Positions 59,701 to 64,000 of a stretch of 64,000 nucleotides of DNA are shown piece by piece. The stretch spans positions 1-64,000 of the forward strand of contig CALWLD010000007.1 in the NCBI GenBank assembly GCA_944381435.1, in the 5' to 3' direction. This DNA is from an uncultured Clostridia bacterium. GTDB taxonomy: Bacteria; Bacillota; Clostridia; Lachnospirales; CAG-274. The translations under genes and the position numbers were made by a program. The notes under the pieces are model-generated. The model worked only from the letters and a program-made list of their open reading frames with translations, was not told the origin of the DNA and made no database searches. Numbering within the stretch: the stretch's first letter is position 1; the number at the start of each line of letters is the position of its first letter.

Positions 59701-62289
59701 TTATTTAGATTTAGAAACAAATTTTTCAAGCTCTACAATAACAATAGGCATAATACATAATGCTAAAACAATTAGCCATTGTGTTGTATTAAGAGGAGTT
59801 ACCTTAAATATATTAGCTAAGAAAGAAACGCTAATAACCAAAGCTTGAAGCACTGTTCCTATAACTAAAGCAAGTATTAAATAAAAATTGTTAAATAAAT
59901 TAATAGTAAAAATAGATTTTTCACTTTTAATATTAAAAGCGTGAATAAGTTGGGATATAGAAAGGGTTGCAAAAGCCATCGTGCTACCTATTATATGCTC
60001 TTTAAATATTACACTTCCTATACCATAAGCTAGCAAAGATAAACAGCCTATCATCATACCTTCTAAAGCTATCCTTGTCCATCTTGTTTTTGTAAAGATA
60101 CCTGTTTTAGATTTTTTTACCTTACCGTTCATTATAAGGCTATCAGGAGGGTCTATCCCTAGAGCTATAGCAGGCAAAGAATCTGTAACCAAGTTTACCC
60201 ATAAAAGCTGGATAGCAACAAGGGGTGTTTTAAAGCCTATTAAAAGAGAGGCTAATATGGTTATAATCTCGCCTATGTTGCTAGATAACAAAAAGTGAAC
60301 AGATTTTTTTATATTTTCGTATATACTTCTGCCTTCTTTTATAGCATCTACGATTGTAGCAAAGTTATCATCAGATAAAACTATATCAGATACACCTTTT
60401 GCAACATCTGTACCTGTTATACCCATAGCACAGCCTATGTCGGAAGCTTTTAAGGCAGGGGCATCGTTTACACCATCACCTGTCATAGCAACAATATTGC
60501 CTTTTTTCTTAAATGCTTTTACTATACGCATTTTATGCTCAGGGCTAACCCTTGCAAAAACATCATAGTTATATATATTTTCTACAAAGTCTTTTTCAGA
60601 TATGTTATCAAGCTCTTGACCTGTTATAGCTAAACCGTTTTTTCTTAATATGCCAATTTTTCTAGCTATGGCTTTAGCAGTTTCTATATGGTCGCCTGTT
60701 ATCATAACAGGCTTTATACCTGCTTTTTTACATTTTAAAACAGCATCATAAGTTTCTTCTCTTGGTGGGTCTATCATACCTACCATACCTAAAAACACAA
60801 GGTTTTTTTCTATATTGGTGCTTTTTATATCTACATAAGTATCGCTATCTTTAAAACATATAGCCAAAACTCGCAGGGCATCTTTAGCCATTATCATATT
60901 TTCTCTTAATATTTCTTTTTTCTTGTTATCTGTTAAAGGTAATATTTTGCCTTTATCGTAATAATAGCTACAACGAGGAAGCAACATATCAATAGCACCT
61001 TTTGTTATTATTTTATAGCCTGTCTTATCTCTATGTATTGTGCTCATCATTTTTCTTTTAGAATCGAAAGGGATTTCATTTACCCTAGGTAAAGCTTTTT
61101 CTTCTTCTAGTTTATGTATGTTATTTTTTATAGCAAGGTTAATAAGAGCAAGCTCTGTTGGTTCGCCTATCAGCTTGTTGTTAAGCCCTGTTTCAACGTT
61201 GTTACAAAGTGAGCTAAAGCTACATAGCATTTTTTCATCTGTTGTATATGTTTTTATAACTTCCATTTTGTTTTGTGTTAAAGTGCCTGTTTTATCAGAG
61301 CATATAACAGTTGCCGAGCCTAAAGCCTCAACAGCAGGTAGCTTTCTTACGATGGCATTTTTTTTTGCCATTTTTTCAACACCTATAGATAGCATAATAG
61401 TTACTATAGCAGGTAGGCCTTCTGGTATAGCGGCAACGGCAAGCCCTACAGATGTCATAAACATTTCAAAAGGTGGTATTTTTCTAAATATACCTATTAA
61501 AAATATAACAAAGCATATACATATAGCACCTATGCCTAATATCTTGCCTGTTTCTTCCAGCTTTTTTTGTAGGTTGGTAGGCTTAGTATCTTCTGTTGTT
61601 ATCATATCAGCTATCTTGCCTATTTCTGTTTGCATACCTGTAGCTACAACAATAGCTTTTCCTTTGCCGTTTATAGCAAGTGTTGAGCTATATATCATAT
61701 TTTTTCTATCTCCTATAGGTATGTCTTTTAAATTTATGGTATCTATTACCTTTTCTACAGGGGTGCTTTCTCCTGTTAAAGAGGCTTCTTCTATCTTAAG
61801 AGAGTTACATTCTATAAGCCTTGCATCAGCACATATGTAATCTCCGCTGTTTATAACTAAAATATCACCTGTAACGATATCTTTGCTATCTATTTTTTGT
61901 AAAATACCATCACGAATAACGTTAGCCTTTGGGGAGGACATTTTCTTTAAAGCCTCTAGGGCTTTTTCTGCTTTGTTTTCTTGCAAAAATCCTAAAAGGG
62001 CATTCATAAAAACTATTAAAAATATTATTATAGCATCTAAAAAATCTTTTTCACCTTTAATAAGGTTTGTGAAAAAAGATATACCTCCTGCTATTAAAAG
62101 AATTATAACCATAAAGTCATTAAACTGCATAAAAAATTTTTTTAGGTTGCTAGTTTTTTTGCTTTCTTTTAATATGTTTTCTCCTTGTGCCTTAAGCCTT
62201 TTGCTAGCCTCTTTGTTGCTAAGCCCTGTTTTTTCATTTGTTTTTAAAAGTTTTTCTGTTTCTTTAATGTTTATATTATAATAGTTCAT
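59701..62289 (-). CDS. calcium-type P2A P-type ATPase
   Basis: A 862-residue cation pump. Motifs in order: N-terminal MNYYNINIKETEKLLKTNEKTGLS, LTGES, PEGLPAIVTI (P2A-type membrane helix 4), the phosphorylation site CSDKTGTLTQNK, KGAIDMLLPRC, and TGDGVNDAPALK. The GLPA helix and overall match fit Ca2+ transport (SERCA/PMR1-like, as in YloB). The ATG at 62289 has AAGAGGTG just upstream; the longer frame to 62388 is rejected. It is divergent from ytaF. In B. subtilis YloB is expressed in sporulation, so calcium loading of spores is possible. Confidence 0.95.
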   Translation of the reverse strand: MNYYNINIKETEKLLKTNEKTGLSNKEASKRLKAQGENILKESKKTSNLKKFFMQFNDFMVIILLIAGGISFFTNLIKGEKDFLDAIIIFLIVFMNALLGFLQENKAEKALEALKKMSSPKANVIRDGILQKIDSKDIVTGDILVINSGDYICADARLIECNSLKIEEASLTGESTPVEKVIDTINLKDIPIGDRKNMIYSSTLAINGKGKAIVVATGMQTEIGKIADMITTEDTKPTNLQKKLEETGKILGIGAICICFVIFLIGIFRKIPPFEMFMTSVGLAVAAIPEGLPAIVTIMLSIGVEKMAKKNAIVRKLPAVEALGSATVICSDKTGTLTQNKMEVIKTYTTDEKMLCSFSSLCNNVETGLNNKLIGEPTELALINLAIKNNIHKLEEEKALPRVNEIPFDSKRKMMSTIHRDKTGYKIITKGAIDMLLPRCSYYYDKGKILPLTDNKKKEILRENMIMAKDALRVLAICFKDSDTYVDIKSTNIEKNLVFLGMVGMIDPPREETYDAVLKCKKAGIKPVMITGDHIETAKAIARKIGILRKNGLAITGQELDNISEKDFVENIYNYDVFARVSPEHKMRIVKAFKKKGNIVAMTGDGVNDAPALKASDIGCAMGITGTDVAKGVSDIVLSDDNFATIVDAIKEGRSIYENIKKSVHFLLSSNIGEIITILASLLIGFKTPLVAIQLLWVNLVTDSLPAIALGIDPPDSLIMNGKVKKSKTGIFTKTRWTRIALEGMMIGCLSLLAYGIGSVIFKEHIIGSTMAFATLSISQLIHAFNIKSEKSIFTINLFNNFYLILALVIGTVLQALVISVSFLANIFKVTPLNTTQWLIVLALCIMPIVIVELEKFVSKSK

Positions 62290-62421
62290 TTGTTCACCTC
62301 TTAAAAAATATTTATATATTATATTAGCTTGTCTTAATTTATATGCTAATATTTTTAAATTTATTAACCCTTTTATATGTATAAACATATATTAAAATAA
62401 GATTTTTTAAGGGGTGTAAAT

Positions 62422-63084
62422 ATGGTTATACATTTATTAGTTTTAGCTTTAGCTCTTAGCATAGATGCATTTGGCATAGGGGTATCTTATGGTATAAGAA
62501 AAATAAATTTTAAGATAACATCACTTTTTATTATATCTTTTATTGCTTTTTCATTTTCTAGCATATCTATATGGTTTGGAAACATAATAGCATCTATATT
62601 TTCAGAAAAAATAACATCTTTTATAAGTATTTTAATATTAGTTATGCTGGGTATTTTTGTAATAAAAAAGGCTTTAGAAGATGATGAAATAGAAGAGGAA
62701 AAAAGCCTTCCTGTTATAGATAAGGAGCATAAAAACATTTGCTCTTTTGTTATAAAGTCTTTAGGGGTAACTATAAACATTATAAAAACGCCTTATATAT
62801 GTGATATAGATAAATCTTTAAAGATAGAGCCAAAGGAAGCTTTGTTTTTAGGTATAGCCTTATCTTTAGATAGCATAGCCACAAGTATTTATGTATCATC
62901 TTTTAAAGGTTATAGCTTTTTCTTTCCTATTTTTATTGTTATATTTCAGCTTACATTTTTGTTATTAGGTAGATTTTTAGGAGGTAAAGCAAATTTAAAA
63001 GCTTTAGATGAAAATAAACTTTCTATAATATCAGGCACTACGTTAATAATAATAGCTTTTGCAAGGTTAGTTTTTTATAAATAG
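62422..63084 (+). CDS. ytaF: sporulation membrane protein YtaF (MntP-like)
   Basis: A 220-residue protein with six predicted membrane segments in two inverted halves: LALALSIDAFGIGVSYGIRKI and LGIALSLDSIATSIYVSSFKG, each carrying the conserved Ser-x-Asp of the MntP/YtaF manganese-efflux fold. A charged loop (DDEIEEEKS) separates the halves. B. subtilis ytaF is a sporulation-associated gene of unclear transport role. AAGGGGTG precedes the ATG. It is divergent from the calcium ATPase gene. Confidence 0.9.
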   Translation: MVIHLLVLALALSIDAFGIGVSYGIRKINFKITSLFIISFIAFSFSSISIWFGNIIASIFSEKITSFISILILVMLGIFVIKKALEDDEIEEEKSLPVIDKEHKNICSFVIKSLGVTINIIKTPYICDIDKSLKIEPKEALFLGIALSLDSIATSIYVSSFKGYSFFFPIFIVIFQLTFLLLGRFLGGKANLKALDENKLSIISGTTLIIIAFARLVFYK

Positions 63085-63151
63085 TATTGCATAGGTTAGT
63101 AATTAATGGTAAAATTTTTACTATAATTAGTTTGTTAACGGAAGGTGAATT

Positions 63152-63883
63152 ATGAAAGGTTTTTTATATGGCATTTGCGGTAATTACCAACTTATAAAAG
63201 GGAATAGAGACATAGCTATTAGTTATTTTAAAAAAGCACTAGATTTAAACACAAGAAACGTGCTAGCTATATATAACTATGGGTTAATATTGTTACAAGA
63301 TGGTAGCTTTGATAAGGCTTTAGAGCTTTTTAACAAATCTTTAGAGCTTAATACAAAAAGGATACAAAAGAAAACAAAAACACCAGCAGCTCTTAACAGA
63401 GCAGAGCTTTTGCAAAAAAACATACCTTTAGCTATAGCTAGTGCATATTGGAGGCTAGAAAAGATAGACAAAGCTATAGATACATTAGAAGATTTAAGAA
63501 AAAAATATGCTTATGTAAGCCCTAACGCTTTGGCAACTCTTGGTTATTTTTACCTTGTAGATAAAAATTATGATAAAGCTTTAGAAATAACAAACCTTGC
63601 TTTAGAAGATGATGAAACATTTTATCCTGCTTGGGATAACCTAGGGCAGATAGCCTTTGAAAAAGAAGATTTAGAAAAGGCAGAAGAATATTTTAAAAAA
63701 TCTATAAGCTTAAACCCAAAATCTGTAGATAGCTTATATCATTTAGGGTTAATAGAAGAGATAAAAGGAAACAATAACAAAGCTTTAGAACATTTTAAAA
63801 ATGCATTAGAATGTAACATAACAGCTTTAAACACAGTTTCTAGGGAAAAGATAGAAGAAAAAATAAAATTATTAGGTATATAG
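63152..63883 (+). CDS. tetratricopeptide-repeat protein
   Basis: A 243-residue protein made of about five or six TPR units: NRDIAISYFKKALDLNTRNVLAIYNYGLILLQDGSFDKALELFNKSLEL, DKAIDTLEDLRKKY, NYDKALEITNLALEDDETFYPAWDNLGQIAFEKEDLEKAEEYFKKSISLNPKSVDSLYHLGLIEE, each with the 34-residue TPR pattern. It has no catalytic domain, so it is a protein-interaction scaffold; the partner is unknown. GGAAGGTG precedes the ATG. A terminator follows at once. Confidence 0.93.
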   Translation: MKGFLYGICGNYQLIKGNRDIAISYFKKALDLNTRNVLAIYNYGLILLQDGSFDKALELFNKSLELNTKRIQKKTKTPAALNRAELLQKNIPLAIASAYWRLEKIDKAIDTLEDLRKKYAYVSPNALATLGYFYLVDKNYDKALEITNLALEDDETFYPAWDNLGQIAFEKEDLEKAEEYFKKSISLNPKSVDSLYHLGLIEEIKGNNNKALEHFKNALECNITALNTVSREKIEEKIKLLGI

Positions 63884-63912
63884 AAAGGGTGAAGACAAAG
63901 TCTTCACCCTTT
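63884..63912 (+). terminator. TPR gene terminator
   Basis: AAAGGGTGAAGAC-AAA-GTCTTCACCCTTT starting at the stop codon. Confidence 0.85.
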
Positions 63913-63914
63913 CA

Positions 63915-64000
63915 TACTGTAGACAAAATAATATTAAGCATTACACCATAAATTTTAAGTATTTTCTTAAAGGTAAGGTATCTATGTTCTAAACCCACCC
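63915..64000. repeat. repeat family 1, copy F (cut by window end)
   Basis: Starts ATACTGTAGACAAAATAATATT and ends at the window edge in TTCTAAACCCACCC, the family-1 terminal word. The module order is the reverse of copies A and C. Confidence 0.65.

Noticed and set aside
62290-62388. N-terminal extension of the calcium ATPase
   Set aside because: The ribosome binding site AAGAGGTG lies inside it, and the family N-terminus starts at 62289.

Overview
The window looks like the replication-origin region of a very AT-rich, endospore-forming, flagellated low-GC Gram-positive, most likely a member of the Clostridia. The evidence is AGGAGG-type ribosome binding sites on almost every gene, sporulation genes (spoVG, yunB, ytaF, a BofC-like protein), a T-box leader, a flagellin/FliS pair, and the block dnaA-dnaN-yaaA-recF-gyrB-gyrA with soj/spo0J-type parA-parB and two parS sites. 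The genus cannot be fixed from the sequence alone. I saw no rRNA or tRNA genes, no CRISPR array and no complete insertion sequence.

Layout. 0-10 kb: spoVG, murC, a TSCPD protein, a class A penicillin-binding protein, yunB, yajC, an aldose-epimerase-like protein, asnA, and bioY with a BirA-type operator. 10-14.7 kb: a membrane-anchored unknown protein, DUF4446-parB-parA with two parS sites, and two related zinc-ribbon/TM2-like membrane proteins. 14.8-20 kb: a lipid-kinase-family protein, argS, an acetyltransferase, and a T-box-controlled proS. 20-26.4 kb: a short-chain dehydrogenase facing an HxlR regulator, zupT with an operator-like palindrome, efp-aroQ-aroK-comFB-like, rpsF-ssb-rpsR, and a SLOG protein divergent from an XRE regulator. 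26.9-38.3 kb: fliS-flagellin (sigma-D-type promoter), gyrA-gyrB, a reversed Rpn-type nuclease gene, and recF-yaaA-dnaN-dnaA. 36.8-38.6 kb: two DnaA-box clusters flanking dnaA, the likely oriC. 38.6-45.4 kb, now on the plus strand: a C39 peptidase, glmU, prs, a frameshifted diguanylate cyclase and a second Rpn gene. 45.4-54.9 kb: an esterase, a sugar acetyltransferase, an ASCH protein, methionine aminopeptidase, DUF2161, an Xaa-Pro aminopeptidase, an ArsC/Spx-like protein, an Eis-like acetyltransferase, a Cys-rich protein overlapping a large serine recombinase, and ung. 55-64 kb: a DUF4914 protein, a fluoride-riboswitch-controlled cation:proton antiporter, a candidate C-rich small RNA, a BofC-like protein, a calcium-type P-ATPase, ytaF and a TPR protein.

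Functionally the window combines chromosome replication and partition (dnaA, dnaN, recF, gyrAB, ssb, parABS), envelope synthesis (murC, glmU, PBP, yajC), translation (argS, proS, efp, rpsF, rpsR, map) and sporulation. Regulation that can be read directly includes the BirA box on bioY, the T-box on proS, the fluoride riboswitch on the antiporter, the sigma-D-type flagellin promoter, and a parS site overlapping the parA promoter.

The least expected content is intergenic. Two interspersed repeat families sit at gene 3' ends. One is a modular, inverted-repeat-bounded element with GC-rich hairpins and flanking terminators, in six copies or partial copies. The other is a hairpin with fixed flanks and a covarying stem.
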